Shown: piece after piece, positions 29,912 through 43,900 of the stretch
How the letters are laid out: each line of letters opens with the position of its first letter
How positions within the stretch are numbered: the first letter of the stretch is position 1
Assembly (NCBI RefSeq): GCF_022458985.1
Contig: NC_061772.1
Location: forward strand, 10,716,001 to 10,780,000
DNA length: 64,000 bases
From: Mugil cephalus
Lineage: Eukaryota > Chordata > Actinopteri > Mugiliformes > Mugilidae
Direction of reading: 5' to 3'
Notes under the pieces: generated by a model
Database searches by the model: none
The model's input: only the letters and a program-made list of their open reading frames with translations
What the model was told of the DNA's origin: nothing
Program-made: the position numbers and the translations under genes

Positions 29912-30059
29912 TCTCAAATTAGTTCAAATTATTAATGACTTGCTGAAGACTTTCTGTGTAGTTGGTTGCCAATAAATGAAAAAATTCTATTTTCTATCTC
30001 GTTAGTGAAAAACATTTATAAGACAGTGCTAAGTAAACACTTCTCCAAACACAGTTAAA

Positions 30060-30345
30060 AGCAAACTTGCTCTTAAAGAGTGTGATGAATCCAAATGAGC
30101 ATCTAGTTGAACAAAATATCTAAAATTCTCCATCCCTCCCAAATTCAAAAAAGTACACTTCAAAACCATAAACAAAATCTGCCCCTCCAGTGAATTAATT
30201 AATAAAAGATTTCAATTGGCTGTAGAAAACTGCTACATTTGCAAAACATGTGTAGAAATGACAGCACCTGTTTTTTGAATGTAAACTTGTTCAAAATCTA
30301 TGGAAATCTCTCTATAACTTAATGTCATCCGGTTCCATTGTTATA
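30060..30345 (+). mobile_element. L1/Tx1-like non-LTR retrotransposon relic (ORF2 C-terminus)
   Basis: In broken frames the plus strand reads a Cys-rich segment followed by QHLFFECKLVQNLWKSL. That resembles the zinc-knuckle-like C-terminus of L1/Tx1-clade ORF2 proteins, where a C..C motif precedes a conserved HLF..C..V..W pattern. Stop codons and frameshifts show it is dead. The family assignment is from memory of the motif, not from a search. Confidence 0.5.
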
Positions 30346-30654
30346 CATTGTTATATGGAAGTATTCAAGCTGGTGTAATCCTGAAGAATAAAAAATTCAA
30401 ATTCATAGTTAATAATATGACAATCTTTACTAAATATTTAATTTACATTTCATATAAATATTGTAATGCACACTCACCCCCTTGCATTTTTTTTATTTAT
30501 CTGTTTTTTAAATTTATTTATTTATCCACTCCACCTTGTAGTTTTTTCTTTCTTTTTTTTTTAATTCAAATATTTCAAATATTCTGCTCTATATACATGT
30601 TAAAGTTAGAAACTTCCACTGTCGTCGGCCAGCTTCCCTGCAGTTGGGTGTCTG

Positions 30655-31479
30655 TCCCAGTCGTAGCAGGAACTCACTGACTCTTTTTACCAGCTCAGTG
30701 GTGTTGTCAAGTTGAACAAATGTTCTCTCTCTCTTTATTGTTAAAAATGTGCTTGTGATTACAAATAATGTAACACTGGCCACTTCAAGACACTCTTTTC
30801 CGAGTTTGACAGGTTCTCTTAGAATATCATTTTTGGCAGAATGCAATCATTTATTGGACAAAAAAAACAATTGCACTAAAGCACTGAAAGCGACTGAAGG
30901 AGCGTCTAGAACTGGTCACTGCTATGCAACCGTTAGTGTGCTTGTTCTAGGACGTTGAAACCCAAAGTTTATAGAGATTTTAATAAAGATGTTTGGACCT
31001 GGTACTACTGTGTGGCTCACTAAAACCTTTCTTTCATCTGTTAAAAAAGTGTGGCTTTTATCAAATAGTACTTAATATAAGACAACAAACCTGTCTGGAC
31101 TGAATTCAAATGTATGAGTAAAGATGTGAAGAAAACTATTTTTTATCAATATATCTAAATGTTACACATCAGTAAAAATTCTTATGCCGATAACATCTTT
31201 TTCAGTTTGATTCATGCAAACTAGAAGCTGGTCATGTTAAGTTTTAGTCTTTACATTGAAGGAAGTCATCTGTCAGCACAGGAAATAGATCTGATAACGT
31301 CCAGCATCCTTATCCACCTACTCTCTATCAGGATAACAGCTAGTTTCCTCTAACCCTCATTAAACCACTACACGCTCACTAACATTCTGTACCACAAAAC
31401 ACAATGTCAGTGTGACTGCAAAGAATATACGTAAGAAAAAAGATCCGAATCACTGACCCACCTTCTGTTAAATGAGGGA
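30655..31479 (+). repeat. left arm of a large inverted duplication (copy of tubulin 3'UTR)
   Basis: This block is the reverse complement of 33118-33932, with high identity apart from small indels around 31120-31180. It contains its own AATAAA at 30982-30987, matching the tubulin polyadenylation signal in the other arm. Homology begins just beyond the position equivalent to the tubulin stop codon and ends at AAATGAGGGA at the inner boundary. No tubulin coding sequence lies upstream of it. Confidence 0.9.
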
Positions 31480-31897
31480 GTAATTAAAGCTATGTGAAGT
31501 AGAATGTAGTCTCTGATGAAGCACTTCTAGATTCATTCCAACATGGATTATCTTAATTTAGGATTAAAATTCCTTGAACAAAGTAATTGTCCAGCATCCT
31601 TAGACATCTGGAGAAACGGCTCCACCCAGTGGAGAGTAGAGTTGTTACGACAGCAAAGCTGCTAAACTTTTTTGGTCCTCGAGTTTGAATATAGGTAAGA
31701 TCACTTTACTTTATTTGTGACTGTTCCTTAATTACAGGTTATTATTAGTATATTATTATTACATCATTATTATAATATTACCTTAATTACAGGTTATTAT
31801 TTACATTGCCTGTAAAGTTTGTTGGAAAATATTCATTAACTGCAATAAAGTTCATTGTTTTAGCAAAAAACTGTGTGAAAAGGAGGGATTTATGTAC

Positions 31898-31898
<1 letters not shown>

Positions 31899-31978
<80 letters not shown>
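31899..31978. repeat. (ATT)n followed by (AGT)n microsatellites
   Basis: About 14 ATT units to 31940, then about 11 AGT units from 31944, in the spacer between the inverted arms. Confidence 0.95.
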
Positions 31979-32599
31979 CAGTAGTATTAACTCCAGAACG
32001 TAACTTAAGAAGTATCTTCAGGTATGACTTCATAAAAAAATGCAGCATGAAGATGTTACCTGACACAAACATGTGAATACCAGGATTACAGTTGTTTCTT
32101 CCTAAAGCAGCCATCTATTTACTTCTCTTTTCTTCTCTTTTTGTAAAAATATATCTGTGACTTTTCAAATCTGTTGGTACAGTCAACTGCACAACAGCTA
32201 CTTTTATAATTTAGACAGTTTAAAGTCTATGATTCAAACTAATGCTGCTAATTTCCGTACTCAGCTGTCACTCTCTGCCACTCAGTGACAAAAAAACGTC
32301 TGCTTGCTGTGGCGTCATGTGCATATCCTCTATTGATAACGTGCATAAATGCATGAAAATGGCTTCAGTTTGTTTTTTCAACTCTGATTCTATCATGATA
32401 TTTTCAATTAAAAACATGTGTAAACATTATAATGCTTTATGTGTTTTTATTATTATTATTTGTTGTGCTTTTGACAAAAACATTAATTCACTCATCCATT
32501 CCCTCATTCATTGTCTGTAGATGGCGAGAGGTTTACTCTGTTGATGTCTGCAGCTTCTTCCAGCAGGCAATGGACAAAGGTTGTTTGACCAGTACCGTA

Positions 32600-32690
32600 A
32601 GGACAGGCTGCTAGTCCATCACAGAGCCACATAGAGAGACACTGGATATGGACAGACAACCATGCACACTTACATTCGTACTCAACAACA
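32600..32690 (+). repeat. fragment of a widespread fish interspersed repeat
   Basis: The sequence around GGACAGGCTGCTAGTCCATC, followed by a GACAACCATGCACACTTACA type stretch, has the form of a repeat that occurs in many fish genomes. It was recognised by memory of its form, and the class is unknown to me. Confidence 0.45.
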
Positions 32691-32924
32691 CAAGACAGAC
32701 ACAAAATGACAAAAACAAGAAATGGGGTACGGGGGCAAAGGGTGATCAGAGTTACATGTATGGCCTTGGACACAATGTCACTCACTATGTCGCCATGCTG
32801 CCCTTTAAACGAAACAAGACAAAGACAAAACAAAATAAGACAAAAACTAAAAACATGTATTTACAGTGGGAGGGGCTGGAGGAGGAGAGTGGGATTGGAC
32901 TGTAGCTGTGGCGAAGGTCAGAGG

Positions 32925-33113
32925 TCAGGTCCTTGAAGTTCTCTTGAAGAGGCTGAGGAATCGTTTCTTCAGAGATTTCTTCTTTCTTTTTGTCGGTGCC
33001 TCCTCCAATTGCTGCTCTAGATGTGTAAGTTTGTCCATTAACTTATTTCTGGTATATTCCTCCTCCTCCACCTTCTCCTTAAGGGCCTCCTGCGAAGACT
33101 GCAAACGCTGCTG
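32925..33113 (-). pseudogene. coiled-coil exon relic ending in a stop
   Basis: On the minus strand, directly after an ATAG that could serve as acceptor, 62 codons are open to a TGA. They read QSSQEALKEKVEEEE, KLTHLEQQLEEAP, then a basic tail (KRKKKSLKKRFLSLFKR). The composition is that of a coiled coil with a basic C-terminus, similar in style to the larger coiled-coil sequence at 29.2-29.9 kb on the same strand. It starts four bases inside the inner boundary of the right inverted arm. It is either the last exon of an unmodelled gene or a broken remnant; I do not recognise the family. Confidence 0.4.
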
Positions 33114-33117
33114 CTAT

Positions 33118-33932
33118 TCCCTCATTTAACAGAAGGTGGGTCAGTGATTCGGATCTTTTTTCTTACGTATATTCTTTGCAGTCACGCTGACATTGTGTTT
33201 TGTGGTACAGAATGTTAGTGAGCGTGTAGTGGTTTAATGAGGGTTAGAGGAAACTAGCTGTTATCCTGATAGAGAGTAGGTGGATAAGGATGCTGGACGT
33301 TATCAGATCTATTTCCTCTGCTGACAGATGACTTCCTTCAATGTAAAGACTAAAACTTAACATGACCAGCTTCTAGTTTGCATGAATCAAACTGAAAAAG
33401 ATGTTATCGGCATAAGAATTATTTTTACTGAAGCAAAACACTTCGATATATTGATATCTTTACTCATGCTCATTTGAATTCAGCCCAGACAGGTTTGTTG
33501 TCTTATATTAAGTACTATTTGATATTTAAAAGCCACAGTTATTTTAACAGATAAAAGAAAGGTTTTAGTGAGCCACACAGTAGTACCAGGTCCAAACATC
33601 TTTATTAAAATCTCTATAAACTTTGGGTTTCAACGTCCTAGAACAAGCACACTAACGGTTGCATAGCAGTGACCAGTTCTAGACGCTCCTTCAGTCGCTT
33701 TCAGTGCTCTAGTGCAATTGTTTTTTTTGTCCAATAAATGATTGAATTCTGCCAAAAATGATATTCTAAGAGAACCTGTCAAACTCGGCAAAGAGTGTCT
33801 TGAAGTGGCCAGTGTTACATTATTTTTAATCACAAACGTATTTTGAACAATAAAGAGAGAGAGAACATTTGTTCAACTTGACAACACCACTGAGCTGGTA
33901 AAAGATGTCGCCGAGTTCCTGCTACAACTGGA
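33118..33932 (-). repeat. right arm of the large inverted duplication (tubulin 3'UTR plus flank)
   Basis: Reverse complement of 30655-31479. On the minus strand the arm starts about 16 nt after the tubulin stop codon, covers the whole 3'UTR to the AATAAA at 33601-33606, and continues about 480 bp into downstream flank. The 1.64-kb spacer between the arms is unrelated to either. Confidence 0.9.
33601..33606 (-). terminator. tubb4b: beta-tubulin polyadenylation signal
   Basis: AATAAA on the minus strand, about 343 nt after the stop codon and inside the right inverted arm. The same signal is preserved in the left arm at 30982-30987. Confidence 0.7.
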
Positions 33933-33948
33933 CCCGAACTTCTCCAGA

Positions 33949-37021
<3,073 letters not shown>

Positions 37022-37149
37022 TGTTTTATCGGAATGAAAGAATGAAACTCAACGACGACTGAACACAGTTATTACCGCTCTTGAACTCCAGCGACTGAAT
37101 AACCTGAGAAGGTATGAGCGTTGCCAGCTACAGGCGGTGCTCGAACGCA

Positions 37150-37227
37150 ATTGGAGCAAGTTGGTGTCAATCAAAACAGAGCAGGCATCTCATTGGTTGG
37201 AACGACCTGGTGCCGAGTTTTGATTGG
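37150..37227 (-). promoter_or_regulatory. tubb4b: three CCAAT boxes upstream of the tubulin gene
   Basis: Minus-strand CCAAT motifs occur at 37150-37154, 37192-37196 and 37223-37227, about 130, 170 and 205 bp upstream of the ATG. Repeated CCAAT (NF-Y) boxes are usual in tubulin and other growth-related promoters. No TATA box is evident, and the transcription start is not identifiable from sequence. Confidence 0.5.
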
Positions 37228-37374
37228 ACGCTGATGTTTTGGTTACCGCGGTAACGCTAAGTAGAACTTAACCTACACTGCGTCTCTGTGGAAACAACAA
37301 ACTAACTGATTTAGAGGGCGTCAACGTTTGGGTGTACCCCCGCCCCACTTGGGGTAGGCCCGTTGACCGTATTT

Positions 37375-37805
37375 AGTTTACGCCATTTTGTAGTGGTGTC
37401 CCAAATCTTCGTGATCAAATTATAAGCCTTACATAGGGCACTCAAAAATCCCCATAAAGCATTGCGAAAAGTAGTGACCATCCGATGGTCACTCAATGAG
37501 TGGTGGATGTCACAGCATGCATTGCCGTTAATGGCCGTTAGTGGCTGTTAGTGAGGCGCATTTTGAATTTTTTTTTTAACATAATTTTATTTTTTATTTC
37601 GTGAACATTACACATATTTGTTTACAAAATTATCACGTTTTAGTAATATGTACATTATAATGGGATAACCAGGGGAGCCGCGGCAGTCTAACACATAATG
37701 ACAGCGCCAAACTCAGCTCACTATATAGTTCACTATATAGTGCAACCCTACATAGGGAATAGGGGTTAGGGAGGGAGTGAACGATTTCAGACACAGGGCA
37801 TCTTG
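37375..37805. mobile_element. probable non-autonomous DNA transposon remnant
   Basis: The right part (CACTATATAGTTCACTATATAG, then TACATAGGGAATAGGGG and TTTCAGACACAGGGC) has the form of an end that recurs in fish genomes. The left part (GGTGTCCCAAATCTTCGTG and TTACATAGGGCAC) looks like its imperfect inverted partner. The inner 200 bp are AT-rich without an ORF. The superfamily is not determined. Confidence 0.4.
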
Positions 37806-38013
37806 TAAGAAAGAAACAAAAAAGGATAAGAACAAGAAGGAGCCAGTGAGGATGTGTTTTGTGTGGACACTATGGTAGAACATCAGAAATACATTATTTA
37901 CTCATGATTTCAGTGAATTAATTCCATTATTGGTTTGGCCATTTTTCTGTTTCAATAAGAAAATGTCAGAGAGAAGAAGAAATTATGTAGACTCTTCTAC
38001 TTCAGAGGTCTTT

Positions 38014-38084
38014 GTCGTGCCCCGGATTCAAACCAGGGTTGCTGCGGCCATAATGCAGAGCACTAACCACTATACGTTCACAGC
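38014..38084 (-). pseudogene. tRNA-His-like pseudogene
   Basis: The minus strand carries the middle and 3' half of a histidine tRNA: CGTATAGTGGTTAGTGCTCTG (A-box region), an anticodon arm ending GGCCGCAG, and a B-box GGTTTGAATCC with the normal C changed to T. The anticodon position reads ATG where tRNA-His has GTG. The acceptor stem has at least two mismatches, and one anticodon-stem pair is lost. No CCA-type or SINE tail was recognised beside it. It is a decayed tRNA gene copy or a fragment of a tRNA-derived SINE. Confidence 0.7.
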
Positions 38085-40546
38085 TGCTCGACACCTTGGC
38101 TGTGAAATCAAGAAGAGACAATTAGGATGAAATGAGAAAGAAAGAGTAACAAGAAAAAAAGAAGATGAAATAGAAGCAAAAGACGAAAAGGAAGTCACAA
38201 GGGAAAATATGAAATGTAATGGTCTCATTAATAATGGTAAATATCCTATTATTATATTTACTAAAAGAAATATTGAGAATAATTCTCAAGAAATCTAATT
38301 TTATCATTTTTTCCCTATTTAGAATAACAATAATATGATGAGAGAAGAAGAAGAGCCAAGGACATGTGACCACCTGCACTGTGAAGTAAACACACATTTT
38401 GGTGTTTTTTTACACTATGATCAATATTTGTATTATGTGATTCCAGTGAATTCATTACTGTTCTCCTGTTGTCTCCTGTAGTAAGTGAAGAGAGACGAGG
38501 CAAAGATGTGTGCGGGAAACAGGAGAAACATAAGGAAGAAGAAGAAGATAATAATAAAATAACATAAAGACAAAACAAAAGAAAAAAATTTGGTCATACT
38601 TTTATATTTAGTGTTGAACTTCAGATTTTCATTATAGAATCTGAAAAATTTCTGACATGATTTCCGAAGACTATAATATGAGTATATTTTTATTAGGTCA
38701 TTTTCACATGAAAGTGGACGAACAATTATTAACAAATTAAGTCACAAACAATATTGGAAACCTCTGGCAACAAGCTTAGAAACTACAGGAAAGATGCACA
38801 AACTACAATTGTATCTGGATTTGCAATTATCATTATTATTGTTGTTTACACTCTATATTTATACTCCCCAATACATCATCTATTTCAGTAATTGCAAACC
38901 AAACTTTTGCAACCCTTAATTTTACGGCTCCTTATATAATCATGTGCTACATAAGTCTTTAATCACCTACTCTTGTAAAATGTACCAGGGATTCATGTGT
39001 CAGCCAGGGAAGTTATGTTTTTTTATTTTATTACATTATCTTTGTTTACATCCTCTATGGACGGTTTGAAAAGTTTCAAACATTCATAACATGGCTTTTG
39101 TTTTGTGTTTAGCAAGTCGTGTTGCTCATGGGTGCCTTAAATTGTTCCATGGCCTTCGTTCGGATCACTGGCACCAAAATGAACTAAGACCCAAAAATTT
39201 GTGTAAAAATGTATTTTTATGGAACCAATCAATTTTAAGTTCTTAATTGCTGTTTTAGGATTTGATTAGTACTTTGTGACTGCACAGCACAGGGTGTCCG
39301 AAAACTTTATTCCACCACTGTAGTAATTGATTCTGGGCAAGCGCACAAATATTCAGCGTGGTCACATGAGGGAAGGCAGCTTTTTCATAGGATGTTTGTC
39401 TTGTTGTCGAATACAAATAATTTTTATACTATTTCCTCAAAATAAGTATTTGTAAAAAAAACATCGTTATTTTGTGCCTTTCCCAATATGTCTTCGGCTT
39501 CAATATATTTAGGCATGTAGAGGTGAAACTAGTCCTACCAAACATTTTCCTGTCATTTTTCATTTGCTATGTGTGTTTGTTTACAATGGAAGTGCTAATC
39601 ATGGAGTATAAGATAAAAAAGACAAACTTGTAATTGTTTGCTGGGGTGGCTTTATTCATGGCCTTCACACAAAGCAAAGCACACAAAAACAAAAATCCCC
39701 CAAAACAGCCTGTCAAGTGCACATATGTTCAAATATGGAAAAAAAAAGAACACTGCATAGAGACCAACATTATCGCTTTGTGTGTGAAACTATTTTGGCC
39801 CTTAGGAGCAGCAAAAAGCTCTTCATTGTTTCACACCGTCGGATCCACAGGCAGCCCAATGCATTGTCTGACAAGACCCAAAAGCAAATGTTAAGCTATC
39901 TAGGTAAACCTAGATAGTGATAGTCCAACGTGTAACCGCCAGAAGCCAGGAAGTCAAGAGTTTATTCGACATGCCAGCACAGACAAGCATGTATGAGTGC
40001 ACAGCAGCTTACTGTCCTCGACGACTTTACGCCACAGAAGCAGAACAGAGCATGTCCGACTATCATGTCAGTGCTACCGAGTATTGTACTTGTATTGGTA
40101 CTTTTGATGCTACTGTAGAACACTTAAAGAACATCAACATTTACAGGTGACAGTATTTTCAGGTTTCCTAGAACGTGTTTTTACAGCTGCAGTACTTTTT
40201 TCTACCACCGTCACTTACCCTCTACCCGGCCACAGAAAATCATTACAGTGAAAATCTTGTTACTATGTAATAAAACAGAAGGGAATGTGACATTTTAAAC
40301 TTGTGTTTATGCCGGTTAAAATCCCAGATAGACTCCCACGTGCTTGTGTGAGTAACTTATTTTAGTACCATTAGAATATGTGTTCAATGCAACTTTATCT
40401 GTCCTCAAAAAAAAATGTCACAAGCTATCTTTGGTCTCATATTAACTTCATATTTTTTATCTAAAATAGAGCACAGTGCCAGAAAGAGGACAGTTAACCT
40501 TTTTTCAATCCAATTACAAACAAATATAAATCACAACATATTTTCT
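38085..40546. other. AT-rich non-coding interval with transposon debris
   Basis: No gene recognised between the tubulin promoter region and the sccpdh 3' end. At about 39290-39325 the sequence GGTGTCCGAAAACTTTATTC followed by CACCACTGTA has the form of one end of a mariner/Tc1-type element. The matching end was not found. Confidence 0.4.
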
Positions 40547-40548
40547 TA

Positions 40549-40554
40549 TTTATT
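40549..40554 (-). terminator. sccpdh: candidate sccpdh polyadenylation signal
   Basis: AATAAA on the minus strand about 395 nt after the sccpdh stop codon. It is the nearest canonical signal I find and would give a 3'UTR of about 0.4 kb. A poly(A) tract of about 25 nt at 40742-40766 lies within that UTR. Confidence 0.4.
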
Positions 40555-40946
40555 GTCTACGTTTAAAGACGTGGAGTGCAACAAATTCAGCCCCAAATTT
40601 TTCTTTCATTAGATATAATCACATTGGTGGCCGATCATGCTGAATCCATTTACACACAGCTGGTCACCACAGTTGTGCTGTTTGTTTTACAAGCAGAATG
40701 TTCGGAGTACATTCAAGGCAATAGGAGGAAATTTCTAAATGAAAAAAAAAAAAAAAAAAAAAAAAATGCAAAAAGCAGCATCAAAAACGATGTTAGGACT
40801 TTAAATGAGTGCATTCCACCTGTGGTTGTTGTGCCTCTCGTAATCAAACAGCCCTCTCTTTAAGTTAGAAACGCCACAGATGTTGCTATGCTGTTAGTAA
40901 GTGCTCACTAAAACCTGGAATACGGCATCAGAGACGGGTGCGAAGT

Positions 40947-43900
40947 TTAGATGACTGAGAACTGGATGCCATGTTTGTTGAGACGGTTGATGAGTGTGGT
41001 CTTTGCAAAGGCAGCTCCTGGAGTGTACACTCCCCCCCTGGAAAATAGATGAAAGCGTGAGAAGAACTGAATTAAAAATAATAATAATAACTCATTTCTG
41101 CACCACAGTAGCACAGCAGCAGAAATATTTATTAAGTGCAGTGATTAAAAACCTTTCTACCATTAACACATCAAACCAGAACAAATAAATTATTCAAAGT
41201 AACAAATTGGATTGAGGTCATGGTGTATGTACTTGAGCCATTTCCAGGAAGTTGATGTGTGGTGTGATAACTCACTTCTTGGGCAAGGCCTTGCATTCAT
41301 TGAGGATAGTCAGGGCAGCCTGGACCATGGCGATGGGCGTAGCCACATATCCACACTCTGAGGAATAACAGATCAAATGACTTTAATTAGACTTTGAAGA
41401 CCTAAGTTCTTGAGAAAGCCTGGAAGCCTAAGATAATGTTTTTTTATTACATTTTTCAGCATTCATCAAGTCTACATCTATGTTTTTATGTTTTCTGCAT
41501 TTTTAGTGAGGAATTAATAAAACATTGTTTTGTTGTATACCAATAAAAATGAATAAACTATGAACAACTAGTAAATAACAAGCATCCAAATGATTGTATT
41601 CAAGTTTGTTGCACCAAGGTCGAAACGATTTCTAATTTCACGTCACCTGGTCCCTGAACCAGTGTTCGGATCTTGGCGTCAGGTTTTCCCTGGGAGGGGT
41701 CCTGGTCCTCTGAGTAGCCCTGTCCGTAGAAGGCAAACTGGAAGGATGAAGACTCCATCTAATGCACAAATGGACACACACATAACACAATACATGTTCT
41801 TATGAGTGTACAGAACCCTTTATCTTAACAGGATTGGTTTTAACAAGCTCCTGCAGCAGTTCACCTGCTTTCTTGTTGGTCCAGCCTTGGAGAAGAATCC
41901 GAAAGAGAAAAACTCTGGGTACTGAAGACGTGGGTGAGAAAAGAAAAAGAAAAGAAAAGAAAACATTTACAGTTGAGTTATGGTCCGTTGTGAAGGATGC
42001 ATTATGTCAGAAACATTCTTTCTGTTAACACGTGTCAGTTTACCTTGATGAGCAGGTTGCGTCCAAAACTGAACTTGACTAAGAGCCAGAACATCATTCC
42101 AGCGAATATCAACTTGACAACGCTCCCCAGGCCTCCTACTCCTGCATATGCTCCATACTGGACCTGAGGTTGAGAAGAACAGGCAGTAATAAACACGCTG
42201 CTTAGTGATGGTGGCATCTTAATTTGAAAAAGTGTTTGGGTTAGTAAGTACACTGCCTGGCCAAAATAAAAGTCACCACCTGGATTTAACTAAGCAAACA
42301 GATGCAAGTCCCCATTGGATAATTCCTGCACGGACGATTATCTTTGAGCTGGAAGTTATTTAACGCCAACGGATGCAATGAGTAGCATCTCATTTTCTTA
42401 AACAACCATGTCTGAAGACACATCCCGTTGTCACGGAAAAGACGTTAGTCAGTTTGAGAATAGTCAAATCATTGTTATGCATCAAGCAGAGAAAACATCT
42501 AAGGAAACTCAGAGCAGAAACTACTAAAATTGGGTGAAGAACTGTCCAACGCATTAATAAAAACTGTAAGGATAGTGGGGAACCAACGTCCATTAAGAAT
42601 CTTTGGGACGTGCTGAAGGAGGCTTTGCACAGTCTTTGCCAGACTCTCCCTTAATCAATACAAGATCTTGGTGAGAAAATGAATGAAACACTGAATGGAG
42701 ATAAATTTTGTGACACTGCAGAAGCTTATTGAAACAATGCCACCGTGAATGCTGCTGAAATCAAAGCTAAAGGCGAACCAACAAAATATTAGAGTGTGGC
42801 CATTTTGTTTTGGAGGTCCCTAATTTTTTTTTGGCCTGACAGTTCAATTATTGCGCCCAGAAGCGTTAAATAGACAAAATATTAAAGTGAAATGATTTTG
42901 TGAGACCACTTCAGGCCATGTGCCACCAGATAAGATTGTGAGTCATTATTTTGAATACAGTTGGGTGTACATCATGCTTCTCTACAAGTACATGGGGAAA
43001 CCATTTTGTGTAAAAAGGACACAATGTGAAGACAGACCGGTGTGGCTTCATGTTCCTCCACCAGGAAACGCTGGGTTCTCTTCACAACAGAGGGATCGGA
43101 GCCCATGAAGGGCAGCGTATACTGCTGGATCTCATTACTGAAGAACAAATTTCCCCTGCAGATACATATGGAGACATGTGCTGTGAAAATAAATCATTTC
43201 AAGTCTGGCCTGATACTCATTGAGGTAATCGGTAGCATGTGCTCATGTGTGTAATGAAGCATTTTGGGATTTAACCATTGAGACAAAACAGAGGTTCTCC
43301 TGTCACAGACACCTCGTACAGTATCATGCATGTATGTATTGGTTGGCCTGAATCTTAAAGCTGTGGAGACACAGCAACGGATCAATAATGTTATTACTGT
43401 GTGTATACTGACTCCTAGATATTATAACTAAAACATTTCTGAGGTAACTTTTTTGGTAGATATATTGCCAGTGGATCTTTTAACACTCATATCAACATCC
43501 CTTTGCATCAAAAACGTCATGGCCATCAAGCTACAAACTATTACTTTACTGACCCTCAGCTTTGAGCCACTGATGGACCATGCGCACAGAAAATACCCCC
43601 TAAAAGAAACTCCTGTCCTAACGTACCTGCGTTTAAGCTTGGCGCCAACCGTAGGGAGAGGTTTGTGATTAAACTTCCTCCTCAGAGTCTGGAGCTTCTG
43701 GCTGTCGGAAAAACCATAGATGGCTGACTGCCAAGTGCCATCATGGATGCAGGCGCCCTGACAGAGGATGGCAGAAAATATAGAGAGAGCATAAACAACC
43801 TAAAAGCACCAACGAGACAAATGTGAGATGAGGAGAAAAATATGTGATGCCACATAAATATCAGAAGTAAAGGAGGGGGCAAAGATTGAGCAATGTGTGT

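Noticed and set aside
29160-29935. Ser/Leu/Phe-rich open frames on the plus strand
   Set aside because: They are the antisense of the Glu/Lys-rich coiled-coil tract; poly-pyrimidine DNA keeps several frames open.
31899-31978. CRISPR-like or satellite array
   Set aside because: These are plain trinucleotide microsatellites; no direct repeats with unique spacers occur anywhere in the window.
38014-38084. Functional tRNA-His gene
   Set aside because: The acceptor stem, one anticodon-stem pair and the anticodon base 34 all deviate, and the B-box has a C-to-T change.
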